Source: VGNY01 sp964549635 (GTDB taxonomy: Bacteria; Chloroflexota; Dehalococcoidia; GIF9; UBA5629). Taken from it: a stretch of 64,000 bases of DNA. Under the pieces are notes generated by a model. It made no database searches, had not been told where the DNA came from, and was given only the letters and a program-made list of their open reading frames with translations. Within the stretch, counting starts at the first letter, position 1, and each line of letters opens with the position of its first letter. Below are positions 17,652-26,575 of this stretch, piece by piece. Position numbers and translations under genes: made by a program. The DNA is taken from contig CAZJVJ010000001.1 of NCBI GenBank assembly GCA_964549635.1, positions 62,001 through 126,000 on the forward strand, read 5' to 3'.

Positions 17652-18288
17652 CAAAGATATACCGCTCTCACCGAGCTTCAGCGAAGAAAGCAGGCTTGGT
17701 GCTCAAGGCTATCGTATAATTGCCGGTGTAGATGAAGTAGGCCGTGGAGCTCTAGCTGGCCCGGTAGTCGCCGCCGCGGTAATCCTTCCCAGAGATGCTG
17801 ACTTCCCCTGGCTGAAATCGGTCCGCGACAGCAAAGATACCCCTCCTGCCATGCGTGAGTCACTTTTCAGTCTCATTACACGTGAAGCTGTGTCCGTTGG
17901 CATCGGAACAGTAGACCATAACATAATCGACTCCATTGGCATACTTAAGGCTACGAGGCTTGCCATGTGCCAGGCTGTAGAACAGCTGACGCGTCACCCT
18001 GATTTTCTGCTAATAGACTTCTTGACCCTTCCACAGCTTAAAATTGCCCAAAAACCCATAGTCAGAGGTGACAAATTGTGCCTCTCCATTGCCTGCGCCT
18101 CCATTGTGGCCAAGGTCACCCGCGACCGGATTATGGCAGAGTTTGATAAGCTTCATCCCGGTTATGGCTTTGCCGAACACAAAGGATATTGCACCAGGGA
18201 ACACCTAAACTGCCTGCGTCAGCACGGGCCTTCACCTATCCATCGCCGCTATTTCACCCCTGTAAGAGAGGTAACAAAGCTGCTATGA
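17626..18288 (+). CDS. rnhB: Ribonuclease HII
   Basis: RNase HII nicks at ribonucleotides embedded in DNA and cuts RNA-DNA hybrids. The protein (up to 220 residues) has GVDEVGRGALAGPV with the first two carboxylates, LLIDF, and SIVAKVTRDR with the downstream motif. Two starts are possible, GTG at 17626 (overlapping mnmA by 26 bases) and TTG at 17635. Neither has a clear ribosome-binding site. It overlaps yraN by four bases (ATGA). Confidence 0.94.
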   Translation: MASLKARRNKDIPLSPSFSEESRLGAQGYRIIAGVDEVGRGALAGPVVAAAVILPRDADFPWLKSVRDSKDTPPAMRESLFSLITREAVSVGIGTVDHNIIDSIGILKATRLAMCQAVEQLTRHPDFLLIDFLTLPQLKIAQKPIVRGDKLCLSIACASIVAKVTRDRIMAEFDKLHPGYGFAEHKGYCTREHLNCLRQHGPSPIHRRYFTPVREVTKLL

Positions 18289-18671
18289 AACGGAAGGAGC
18301 TCGGCACCATTGGTGAAAAGCTGGCCAGAGACTTTCTTAAAAAAAGGGGCTACCGTATCCTCGAGACAAACTTCCGCTGCCGTGAAGGCGAGATAGACAT
18401 TATCGCCCAGAAAGGGGACTACCTCATCTTTATAGAGGTGCGCACCAAGACCAGCACTGGCTTCGGCACACCTGAAGAATCGGTGACCTCAGCCAAAAAA
18501 GACAAACTCATCGCTTCAGCCCTGGCTTATCTTGACACGCATCAGAACCTGCCCAGCCAGTGGCGTATAGATTTCATGGCGGTAGAGCTAGATAAGGAAG
18601 GCAAGACCACCCGCATCGAACTTATCGAAGAAGCTATCACCCAAGAACAGCGCCTTAAAAGAACCTCGTAA
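18285..18671 (+). CDS. YraN/UPF0102 endonuclease-like protein
   Basis: A 128-residue restriction-endonuclease-fold protein of the YraN family, with GEKLARDFLKKRGY, the catalytic-type EGEIDII and IFIEVRTK. Its exact role is unsettled. In many genomes it follows rnhB, as here. I moved the start to the ATG at 18285, which overlaps the rnhB stop, because the longer open frame from 18189 only adds out-of-frame rnhB sequence. Confidence 0.92.
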   Translation: MKRKELGTIGEKLARDFLKKRGYRILETNFRCREGEIDIIAQKGDYLIFIEVRTKTSTGFGTPEESVTSAKKDKLIASALAYLDTHQNLPSQWRIDFMAVELDKEGKTTRIELIEEAITQEQRLKRTS

Positions 18672-18708
18672 TATTTGGCACGGTGAAGGACATCGCCCTT
18701 CAACAGGT

Positions 18709-19677
18709 TCAGCCGCTAAACAACCTTCTGGGGTTATCGATTAGCATCCTGTTTACCTGTTCCTTGGTGACACCCGCTTCTTTAATCCGCGGTATGATAT
18801 TTTTGAATATATGGCTATATGACCAGTTGGCAATGAGTGCCTGTACAAAGTCAGGCAGCTCAAAAGGACGGCCCAGCCATCTGGCCACGTAGTCATGGGC
18901 AAGCATTATACGGTCAGCAAACCCGATAGCTAACAAACCGACGAGACTTGCCATACGCAGCCTATCGGGATAAAGAAATTCTATGCCGAAGCGGTCAAAG
19001 CCGATGCTGACCCCCTTGTCAAGGACCGCCAGATGGTATTCCAGATTTGAACTGCAACACATATGCCCGATCATTATCTTCTTAGGGTCAACGCCTTCTC
19101 CGGTAAGCAGTGCTGCTTGCTCCACACCCATAGTGCCCGATTGTGTATGGGTGATTATAGGCACACCGGTCTCTTTCTGAGCTCTGGCAGCAGCCTTCAG
19201 TACTTTTTCCTCGTAAGGGGTGATACAACCATGTCCTGTGGCCACTTTAATGACGCCGGCTTTAACACCCGTCCTGCCTATGCCCACTGTAATTTCGTGC
19301 ATGAATGTATCGTAGAGCTCAGACTGGATATCCAGCACCTGACCACGGAATTTGAGATAAGCCGGCTTTCCTTCTGCCTCCATATACATCCCCGTAGAGC
19401 AGATAATATTGATGCCGGTTTTTTCTGATACTTCTTTGTCAATCTCTACCTGTCTGCCCAAATCATTAGGTGTGGCATCCACGATTGTTTTGAGACCGTA
19501 TTGCTTTGCCTCCTTTAACGCCTCGGCACAGGCTGTAACCAGTTCCTCCTTGTTGAAAGGTGCGCACAAGGCATCGGCATCATAACCTGGATAGCCCAGC
19601 ACCAGATGTTCGTGTATTAAAGTTATCCCTAGGTCTTCAGCATCTATTGCGCCCAGCACAGTATTGACTTTAGCCAT
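18709..19677 (-). CDS. Phosphotriesterase-family hydrolase (probable lactonase)
   Basis: A 322-residue TIM-barrel amidohydrolase of the PTE/PLL group with a two-metal site: HEH near residues 22-24, the bridging lysine in GVIKVATGHG, histidines in ITHTQSG and IGHMC, and the aspartate in LAHDY. Relatives hydrolyse lactones. True phosphotriesterases are rare. It is the last gene of a three-gene minus-strand unit with an acyl-CoA ligase and a zinc alcohol dehydrogenase, which fits opening of a lactone to a hydroxy-acid that is then oxidised and joined to CoA (inference). Confidence 0.88.
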   Translation of the reverse strand: MAKVNTVLGAIDAEDLGITLIHEHLVLGYPGYDADALCAPFNKEELVTACAEALKEAKQYGLKTIVDATPNDLGRQVEIDKEVSEKTGINIICSTGMYMEAEGKPAYLKFRGQVLDIQSELYDTFMHEITVGIGRTGVKAGVIKVATGHGCITPYEEKVLKAAARAQKETGVPIITHTQSGTMGVEQAALLTGEGVDPKKIMIGHMCCSSNLEYHLAVLDKGVSIGFDRFGIEFLYPDRLRMASLVGLLAIGFADRIMLAHDYVARWLGRPFELPDFVQALIANWSYSHIFKNIIPRIKEAGVTKEQVNRMLIDNPRRLFSG

Positions 19678-19706
19678 TTTCCACTGCCTCCAAAGTATTT
19701 ATTCAT

Positions 19707-21224
19707 CTAGCCAATCTCGCCTGCAGCGAGCATCTTAACCAGTTCCTTCTTCAGTATCTTACCTATGGGACTGCGTGGAACGGAGTCCATAAAGATTACT
19801 TTGCGGGGCACCTTGAACCGTGCTACCTGCCCGGAAAGATAGTCCACTATCTCCTTTTCAGTAACCGAAGCGCCAGGCCTCGGCACGATCACCGCCACCG
19901 GTATCTCCCCTAGCCGTGCGTCCTTCTTAGGCAATAGGACCGCATCAGCCACCGCGGGATGTTTATACAGAAGCTCCTCAACCTCCCTGGGGAAAACCTT
20001 TTCGCCCCCTACGTTTATAAGTTCTTTCTTGCGGTCCACCATGAAAAAATAGCCTTCCTCATCATAATAGCCCATGTCTCCGGAATGTAGCCAGCCATAA
20101 CGCAGTGCCTCTTCAGTCTCCTTCGGCTTCTTGTAGTAGCCCTTCATCACTATAGGGCCTTGAATCACCAGCTCGCCTATCTGGCGCGGTCCAAGCAGAT
20201 TGCCCTCGTCGTCCATGACACCAACCTTCACCCCAGGATGTGCCAGCCCGACACTGCCTTCTTTATACGGCATCGTCATGCGCTGCATGGTGGCGGAAGC
20301 GGAACACTCCGTAAGCCCCCAGGCCTCCAGAATTTTAATTTTGAAGGTCTCAGAAGCATCCTTCATAAGTTGCGCTGGCATAGCTGAAGCGCCAGAGATC
20401 CCGACGCGCAGCGAGGACAAATCATATTTCGTGCGGTCAGGATGCATCAAAAGCATGTAATACATGGCTACCACCATAGGCAAAAAGGTAACCTTGTGAT
20501 TTTGTATGGCCGCAAAAACCTCCACAGGGTTGAATGGGTCGAGCAGGACGAAGGTTGAACCAGTAATAAACGTGCAGAGCATGACGGTAATACCAAAGCC
20601 ATGGAACAACGGAACCACTAACAAGGCACGGTCGTTATCATCCATCTCCAGTACCTGTATTATGGCATTAGCGTGAAACAGCAGGTTGCCATGTGTCAGC
20701 ATCACACCCTTGGGCTCGCCTGTGGTACCTGACGTGTACAGTATCTCAGCTACACTCTCTTCGTCAACCAGCGGCTTAAGAGGCTCCGCTGACTCCTCAG
20801 CCTCCAGCACTGAAAATTCCAGCCCTTCATCATATTTCCGATTAACAATCAGCCATTTGAATTGCGGTGGCTTACTCTGGATTTTAGTGAAAAACTGGGC
20901 AAATGCAGGATTGGTGATCAGCGCCACGGCATCACTATCCCGAAGTACATACTCCAGTTCCCGTTCTTTGTAGAAAATGTTTACCGGCACAGCTACAGCT
21001 CCCAGCCAGGCACAGGCAAAATAAGAAATCACAAATTCAGGGCAGTTATTCAACATTATGGCTACCTTGTCATCCTGCTTGACGCCCAGCCTAGCCAGTG
21101 CACGGGCAAAACGATTTATCCTGACCTCAAGTTCTCTGTATGTTATTGGGTAATCCCTATATATGATGGCTGGCTTGGAACCAATAGTCGCCGCTTTCTG
21201 TTGTAACATACCTGGCAAGTCCAT
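19707..21224 (-). CDS. AMP-forming acyl-CoA synthetase (fatty-acid--CoA ligase type)
   Basis: A 505-residue ANL-superfamily ligase that activates a carboxylic acid through an acyl-AMP. It shows the P-loop-like LYTSGTTGEPKGVMLTHGN (A3 motif), GWLHSGDMGYYDEEGYF, DRKKELINVGGEKVFP and the catalytic C-terminal lysine in SPIGKILKKEL. Substrate cannot be read from sequence. I chose ATG 21224, which has TTGAGGG upstream, over an in-frame TTG at 21236. It lies nine bases after the alcohol dehydrogenase. Confidence 0.92.
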   Translation of the reverse strand: MDLPGMLQQKAATIGSKPAIIYRDYPITYRELEVRINRFARALARLGVKQDDKVAIMLNNCPEFVISYFACAWLGAVAVPVNIFYKERELEYVLRDSDAVALITNPAFAQFFTKIQSKPPQFKWLIVNRKYDEGLEFSVLEAEESAEPLKPLVDEESVAEILYTSGTTGEPKGVMLTHGNLLFHANAIIQVLEMDDNDRALLVVPLFHGFGITVMLCTFITGSTFVLLDPFNPVEVFAAIQNHKVTFLPMVVAMYYMLLMHPDRTKYDLSSLRVGISGASAMPAQLMKDASETFKIKILEAWGLTECSASATMQRMTMPYKEGSVGLAHPGVKVGVMDDEGNLLGPRQIGELVIQGPIVMKGYYKKPKETEEALRYGWLHSGDMGYYDEEGYFFMVDRKKELINVGGEKVFPREVEELLYKHPAVADAVLLPKKDARLGEIPVAVIVPRPGASVTEKEIVDYLSGQVARFKVPRKVIFMDSVPRSPIGKILKKELVKMLAAGEIG

Positions 21225-21232
21225 GTTAGCCC

Positions 21233-22258
21233 TCAACTTATCTGCACTAGTATCTTCAGATACTTTCCGCGGTTCTCTTCAAATTTATCGAAAAACTCGA
21301 TTATCTCATTAAAGGGTATAATTTTGCTGACAATAGTCCCAGGGTGAAGTTTTCCCTCGCCCACCAGCTTAACCACCTCCTTCATCTCACCGGCATACCC
21401 CAGCGTAGCAATGTAAGTTAGCTCGTTAGCTATAGCGCCGAACATCACCGGAAGAGGGTAATGCGGTTCATAGAAAAAGCCCACAATGCCTACACGTCCC
21501 AGTTTACGGGTACCGCCAGCCGCTATATCTAGAGTGGCTGAACTTCCCACGGCATCTATACCGATATGCGCTCCCAAGTTATCGGTAAGCTGGCGCACAG
21601 CAAATCCGGCCAGAGGCCCCGCGTCCACTATGTCAGTAGCCCCCATTTCCACCGCCTTTTGGCGGCGTATCTCCAGCGGCTCGCTTACGATGATTTTACT
21701 TGCGCCCATATATTTGGACACCATGGTAAGCAGCAGACCGATAGGGCCAGCACCTACGATAAATACTGACTCCCCTTTCTTCAAGCCCAGTCGCCTCATA
21801 ACCCTTAGCGCCACCGAGGTGGGCTCAATAGTGGCAGCTTCCTCCATACTTACGTTATCAGGTAGCTTGTACACTGCCCTGTAATCGAGTGGCATGTACT
21901 CAGCGAAGGCACCATTTATGTGCATGGCATGTGCCTTCGGTTCAAGACACATATTCCAGACCCCCATCTTACAGTAGTAGCACTTCCAGCACGGATAATA
22001 GGGAAGACCAACCACACGATCGCCCTCTTTGAGCCCTTTGACCTTTTTACCGACCTCCGCTACGAGACCGCAAAACTCATGTCCCAATGCCAGCGGCGGG
22101 TTGAATACCGTCACCGGGCCATAGAGGTATTCATAAACATCAGTATGACAGATACCAGCATATTTCACTTTCACCTTGACTTCTTCTGGTCCTATCGTGG
22201 GCTCAGGGATATCCTCCAGCTTCATATTCCTTTGCGCATGCCACACCGCAGCTTTCAT
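21233..22258 (-). CDS. Zinc-dependent medium-chain alcohol dehydrogenase
   Basis: A 341-residue MDR enzyme of the sorbitol/threonine/butanediol dehydrogenase type. Catalytic zinc residues appear in AGICHTDVYEY and GHEFCG. The structural zinc loop is CWKCYYCKMGVWNMC. The nucleotide fold is GAGPIGLLL followed by an acidic residue (SEP) that favours NAD. It is first in the cassette with the ligase and lactonase and probably oxidises a hydroxy-acid or diol. The substrate is not known. Confidence 0.92.
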   Translation of the reverse strand: MKAAVWHAQRNMKLEDIPEPTIGPEEVKVKVKYAGICHTDVYEYLYGPVTVFNPPLALGHEFCGLVAEVGKKVKGLKEGDRVVGLPYYPCWKCYYCKMGVWNMCLEPKAHAMHINGAFAEYMPLDYRAVYKLPDNVSMEEAATIEPTSVALRVMRRLGLKKGESVFIVGAGPIGLLLTMVSKYMGASKIIVSEPLEIRRQKAVEMGATDIVDAGPLAGFAVRQLTDNLGAHIGIDAVGSSATLDIAAGGTRKLGRVGIVGFFYEPHYPLPVMFGAIANELTYIATLGYAGEMKEVVKLVGEGKLHPGTIVSKIIPFNEIIEFFDKFEENRGKYLKILVQIS

Positions 22259-22291
22259 AATTGTACCTCCGTTCTTTAATGTTATGTACGG

Positions 22292-23323
22292 TTATATCAC
22301 CAAACAATACGGCTCAAATATGTCTGGACAGCTAATGTCACATACTAATTTCACGGGTACGGAATTTTTGGAATTGTCAGGAATATAACCGGCTTCAGAC
22401 ATACCAAACTGAAGCTCGCTACCTTCCTCCACTGTATGGTTGGACGAAAGGGTTCGAACCGGAATCCGGTAGTCCCCTAAAGCGTCACGCGACCAGCCAG
22501 TGGTGACCACCTTTGTGCCAGCCGAGGTGAAGTTTACCGTCTGCCAGAGGCGACTTCCACCATCACTTCTCTGCCAGCGATAAGTGACCGTACCAGGACC
22601 ATTGACACTAACAGCAGCAGAGGAATCAAAATCTTTGGAGCAAAAGCCAGTGAAATTGGGCGGGGCGAACGTCGCCACCACACTCAAAGCCGCAGCCGTT
22701 GCTGGTGTCGGTTGAGATGTTACCAAGACTCGCACCAGTGCGGACGCCCTGCTTGCTCTGGACACATTACTGGCCGTTAATGTATAAGCAGTTGTTGCTG
22801 ATGTAAACACAGAGGCACTCCCTCAAGGCCCGACAGACTCCACCCCAGGAGCAACGGTCACCAATGTGGCACTTGATACACTCCAGCTCAAGGCAATCGA
22901 ACCGTCAGGTGAAATGCAGGAGGGACTGGCAGTAAAACATTTGATCACGGACAGACCACCAGGTAGTGATGGCAGCGTCTTCGACACTAATACCCGGGGC
23001 ATTGATCTGGTGCTGCCCGCTGCGTTGGAGGCTGTCAAAGTATAAGCAGTCGTAGCTGTTGGGGCCACAACTTTAGAACTTGTCACCACAGCAACATTTC
23101 CTATCTCAGGGTCAACTGTGACTGAAGTGGCACCAGAAACTTTCCAGCTAAGAGTCGATGTTTCCACGGCTGATATACTCTATGGACTGGCATCAAAAGA
23201 CTCAATAACAGGTGGCTGGTCTTTAACCGAGAGGGGTAACGGCCGCTGTCTCATCAGCAAATCACAACCACTCGTAAAGAAAGCAGGCAACAGGACTGAA
23301 GGCAACCGTATCCCTTTTTCCAT
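22292..23323 (-). pseudogene. Ig-repeat lipoprotein gene with two in-frame stops
   Basis: Read as one frame from an ATG at 23323, this gives 344 codons. It starts with a lipoprotein-like signal peptide (RLPSVLLPAFFTSGC), then two Ig/PKD-like repeats that share TATTAYTLTASN and SATTAYTLTASN, then a C-terminal domain with TVTYRWQRSDGG. The frame is broken by TAG at 23180-23182 and TGA at 22823-22825. On both sides of each stop the repeat homology carries on in the same frame, so the stops are single-base changes in a once intact gene. Two shorter open stretches, 22823-23167 and 22292-22810, are parts of it. The ancestral product was a cell-surface lipoprotein. Sequencing error or stop readthrough are less likely alternatives. 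Confidence 0.75.
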
Positions 23324-23359
23324 ACACTCATTTCCTCAACAATCCCACTACACACATCA

Positions 23360-23479
23360 GGTGGCTGTTTAAAAGTTTCCAGTTGCTACCAGCGATTCTC
23401 ACCCCCAGTTCAAACTGCTTTGTTCAACTTCACTGCCTTGCACTTGTTCACCTTTGAAGCTAACCTTTAAACAGCCACC
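23360..23479. repeat. Inverted repeat with 18-bp arms, about 120 bp overall
   Basis: GGTGGCTGTTTAAAAGTT at 23360-23377 matches the reverse complement of 23462-23479 at 17 of 18 positions, with an 84-base interior. No clear target-site duplication flanks it. It might be a remnant of a small non-autonomous element, or a chance feature of this low-coding stretch (23324-23584), in which I see no gene. Confidence 0.4.
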
Positions 23480-23584
23480 AGCAAATTTCCTGTAAACCCC
23501 GTTAAAATTATAAACCCACTGTCAAGTGGACTTTGCCCCACATTCACCACCAACAAGCTCTAAGTGCACCCACCATTTGACATT

Positions 23585-23851
23585 TTACACCAACTTTCCA
23601 ATCACTGGAAACTTTTCCAGCAGGCTTAGGCTATGAGGTGCCTGTTTCAGGGCATCGGTAAGGTCGCAGCCAGCTCTATGTCCAACATGATGGATGCCGC
23701 TCCGCCAGTGATAACTATTTGACACGTCATACACCTTGCCATTACACGCCACATAAGCAATCCCGTTGCTGCCATCGTATTTCCGAAGTTCTTCTCTGGT
23801 GAAAACCTTCACTTTATCACTCGCTGTTCCGCTAACCGAGGGCAACATCAA
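23585..23851 (-). CDS. Small cytochrome b5-like heme-binding domain protein
   Basis: An 88-residue cytochrome b5-fold protein of the short type found in anaerobes. It shows FTREELRKYDG, VYDVSNSYHW, a first heme-ligand region HHVGHRAGCDLTDAL in place of the eukaryotic HPGG, and APHSLSLLEKFPVIGKL with the second histidine. It has no signal peptide. It overlaps the start-distal end of the ZIP transporter gene by 20 bases and is probably co-translated. A role in electron transfer or heme sensing beside metal transport is inference. Confidence 0.85.
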   Translation of the reverse strand: MMLPSVSGTASDKVKVFTREELRKYDGSNGIAYVACNGKVYDVSNSYHWRSGIHHVGHRAGCDLTDALKQAPHSLSLLEKFPVIGKLV

Positions 23852-24647
23852 GCAGCATCATGAGTGCAAAGCCCAGCATACCACCCATGGTAGCCAGGTC
23901 GGCATTTCCGCCCCGCTGCGCTTCAGGGATGAGCTCCTCGATGACAACAAAAATCATGGCGCCGGCCGCGAAGGACAGTGCATAAGGTAACACTGACTGG
24001 GCAATAGTAACTGCAACAACACCGACTACAGCGGCAATAGGTTCCACAACCCCAGAAAACTGGCCATACCAGAAGCTCTTCACGCGAGACATACCTTCTC
24101 GGCGTAGTGGCATAGCAACCGCCATCCCCTCTGGCATGTTTTGAATGCCGATGCCCAGAGCCAGGGCAACGGCCGCCCCCAGTGACGCTACCGGCAAGCC
24201 AGCAGCCAGAGCACCAAAAGCAATTCCAATTGCCAGACCCTCAGGAATATTGTGCAGTGTTACTGACAGCACCAGCAAAGTGCTTCGACGCCAGCCGGTT
24301 TTTACGCCCTCCGCTTCAGCAATAGGAAAGCCGATGTGCAGATGCGGCAACAGTTTGTCTACAAAACCCAGGAAAAAACCCCCTGCCAGAAAACCAGCCA
24401 CAGCCGGTAGCCAAATGGGTATATCCATACCTTCCGACATCTCGATTGATGGCGCCAAAAGCGACCAGTAGCTGGCAGCAATCATAACACCGGCTGCGAA
24501 GCCAAGCATGGCATCGAGCATTCCCCGGCTTATGTCCCTGGAAACAAATACAACAGCCGCCCCAAGCGCAGTCATCCCCCAGGTAAGACACGTCGCCAGA
24601 AGCGCCTGGGTTACTGGATGAAAGCCTTCTAAAAAGCCGCTTCCCAC
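23832..24647 (-). CDS. ZIP-family metal transporter (GufA-like)
   Basis: A 271-residue membrane protein with about eight helices. The metal-binding signatures are HNIPEGLAIGIAFG in helix 4 and NMPEGMAVAMPLRREG in helix 5, with VIEELIPEA in a later helix. The family moves zinc, iron or manganese into the cytoplasm. The start is GTG. It follows the Dps-like ferritin gene by 78 bases and overlaps the cytochrome b5 gene, making a metal-handling unit. Confidence 0.92.
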   Translation of the reverse strand: MGSGFLEGFHPVTQALLATCLTWGMTALGAAVVFVSRDISRGMLDAMLGFAAGVMIAASYWSLLAPSIEMSEGMDIPIWLPAVAGFLAGGFFLGFVDKLLPHLHIGFPIAEAEGVKTGWRRSTLLVLSVTLHNIPEGLAIGIAFGALAAGLPVASLGAAVALALGIGIQNMPEGMAVAMPLRREGMSRVKSFWYGQFSGVVEPIAAVVGVVAVTIAQSVLPYALSFAAGAMIFVVIEELIPEAQRGGNADLATMGGMLGFALMMLLDVALG

Positions 24648-24725
24648 TTGATATTGAGTAGCCTAAAATCTGGAAGGGACCGGAACAACCCCCCAGTCCC
24701 TTCCAATATAATACACCTTATTCTT

Positions 24726-25277
24726 TTATTTCAAAAATTTAGAAACGAACGGCGATGTCTCACCACGACGCAAAAAGTGACCGGAAGGCCCCTCACCCAA
24801 AAACTCGGAGAACCACGATTCATGTTCAATCTCCTCATTGAGGATTGACTGGGCCAGGTCATAGGTGCGATGGTCCTTACCTGCTGTGAGATTACAGATA
24901 TGCGTATAACCACGCACCGCACATCTTTCCGCCTCCACAAGCACCTTCAGCATTGCCTCTATATCCCTGGGATCCGCGGGCAAGCTGGCAGGTGGACATG
25001 CTGAACAATTGTGAAAGTCCACCATGCTTTCAGGCAGCTTGCCGCCAAGCTCGTAAATGCGCGGCACCAGGGCCTCAAAGTGGTTCCGATCCTCGATGCG
25101 CGCTGTCTCAGCGATTTCCTTAATGGTCTCACCGTCAAGACCGATCAGATTGACCCGCAGGATCGTATAGTAATAATAGGTGGTGAGTTCCGCCGCTGCA
25201 TTGTTTACCAGCAGCTCCAGCAACTGGTCCACATTCACACCTGCCTTCTCTACCATCTCTCTCGCTACTTTAGCCAT
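24726..25277 (-). CDS. Dps-like ferritin-superfamily protein (DPSL/thioferritin type)
   Basis: A 183-residue four-helix-bundle protein with two Glu/ExxH sets (AAAELTTYYYY, EDRNHF, VEAERC, NEEIEHESW) that would form a bacterioferritin-like di-iron site. The cysteine pair NCSACP (91 and 94) and further cysteines near 119 and 128 resemble the thioferritin signature of DPSL proteins, which detoxify peroxide and store iron. The gene has an AGGAG-type site before its ATG and a long leader of about 160 bases carrying a Fur/PerR-like dyad at the predicted transcript start. Confidence 0.85.
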   Translation of the reverse strand: MAKVAREMVEKAGVNVDQLLELLVNNAAAELTTYYYYTILRVNLIGLDGETIKEIAETARIEDRNHFEALVPRIYELGGKLPESMVDFHNCSACPPASLPADPRDIEAMLKVLVEAERCAVRGYTHICNLTAGKDHRTYDLAQSILNEEIEHESWFSEFLGEGPSGHFLRRGETSPFVSKFLK

Positions 25278-25424
25278 TTTATGTCTCCTTAATTTTATAT
25301 TTTTGTTCTTTAAATTAGATGCCTTAATTACTCAGCTACCCCTAACAATAACTGTCACATACTCATCACCTCCCCACGATAATACATACGTCTCATGTAG
25401 ATTAACTCAAAAGTGTACTATAAG

Positions 25425-25437
25425 AATAGTTACTATT
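25425..25437. promoter_or_regulatory. Candidate Fur/PerR-type operator (6-1-6 dyad)
   Basis: AATAGTTACTATT is a perfect 6-1-6 inverted repeat placed at the predicted transcript start of the Dps-like/ZIP/cytochrome b5 operon. The size and AT-rich make-up resemble Fur-family boxes. The regulator itself is not in the window. Confidence 0.45.
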
Positions 25438-25445
25438 ATCGCCAT

Positions 25446-25474
25446 AAAATAACATATATCCATATGCTTGTCAA
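25446..25474 (-). promoter_or_regulatory. Probable promoter of the metal-handling operon
   Basis: On the minus strand TTGACA (25469-25474), 17 bases, TATTTT (25446-25451). The start point would fall near 25439, directly over the 6-1-6 dyad. Confidence 0.6.
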
Positions 25475-25810
25475 GTCGGGCGTCGGTCTTTGGTGGTGCC
25501 AAACTTGCTCGTGCAAATCAGAACCTGCGCGATATGCCGGGCAAAGGTGAAAAAGGCAACCGAGCGCCCGGACTAATGAACCAGGACGACGGCTGACGTC
25601 AACGAAATCTTCCCGCCCACTAGCGCTATCACATCAGCGATACGGCCCTATTTTTCCGAAAGATGAAATACAATCGCTGCGAAATCACTTCCTTGGGCAG
25701 GTGTACAGAAGCCGAAATATCTCTGCTTGCAAAGACGAAGGTACGCCCTCAAGCTATAGAACCCAACCCCGATAATGAGCCCCCGTTCAGCCATCATGAT
25801 ATTCGAACTG
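25475..25810. other. No recognisable gene (about 340 bases)
   Basis: This stretch lies between the promoter of the Dps-like operon and the 3' end of the TMEM175 relic. Short open frames exist on both strands, but none has a ribosome-binding site, a known motif or protein-like composition. It may be older decayed sequence. Confidence 0.4.
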
Positions 25811-26437
25811 TTACGACCTCAACACGGGAGGAAAATCCAGTGGCGGGACTATTATCAGGAGTAATGCCGCCCAGTTAGCTATGAAAAAGGCAAGGGCTAT
25901 CACCGTCGCTGAAACCTAAGGTATCATCAAGCTCGCCTGATATTATGCACCATGACCGCATCATCTGAATCAGCATCTATCAGACGGCGACGGCTGGTAG
26001 CATAGGCCCAGTTGAAAAAGAAGAGCATGCCTAACAAGACCAGATTGCCAGCAAAAATCTCGTGGCCCCTTTTGCCCCACGAAATCTCCCACCAGGTCTA
26101 CGGAAAAAGCATCAAAGCTACGAATATCAAAATGAATATATTTATCCACGGTAGCGTGCTGTCCGTCCTCCTTTATTTAGTGGAAATGGCGATGATAAGT
26201 AATCCAGGTAATTGCCAGCAGTATGAAGCCTGGAACATAGTTTATGAACCTGTGTACCGGTCCTAATAACAGGTCGTTCACCGATACTTTTGCCAAAGCA
26301 ACCCCATCACGCAAAGTCGGACTAAGAACCAATAAAGTCATAGCGATGGCCAATACGCCATCAGCTAATGCCTGCACACGGGCAGCGGTCAGACGATATC
26401 TTCGTCCATCCGAATTACCTTTTGTCTGACTCTGCAC
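25811..26437 (-). pseudogene. Decayed TMEM175/DUF1211 family channel gene
   Basis: The first 86 codons from ATG 26437 encode the N-terminal helices of a TMEM175-type channel (RVQALADGVLAIAMTLLVL, then WITYHRHFH) and stop at TAA (26177-26179). Homology goes on downstream in a second frame (DSTLPWINIFILIFVALMLF, a TAG at 26098-26100, then NLVLLGMLFFFNWAYATSRR) and in a third frame (SATVIALAFFIANWAALLL) to a TAA at 25811. At least two stops and two frame changes are needed, so this is a real relic and not a single sequencing error. Intact relatives are about 200 residues long and conduct potassium. Confidence 0.8.
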
Positions 26438-26575
26438 TGAAATGGGTTTAACGGGGCTTTCTGTTTACAGGTCAACAGGCCTTTGGGCCACCGCAGCATT
26501 TCCAACCAAAGGTTTATCCTGCAGCACAGATCAAGCGGTGCGCGCTAGAGACCGCTCAAATTAAACAAAACGGCA

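Noticed and set aside
22823..23167. Two separate small Ig-domain genes (with 22292-22810)
   Set aside because: Both are in one frame with a signal peptide further upstream, so a single broken gene explains them better.
25663..25878. 71-codon plus-strand frame
   Set aside because: It partly overlaps the TMEM175 relic on the other strand and has no start signal or family pattern.
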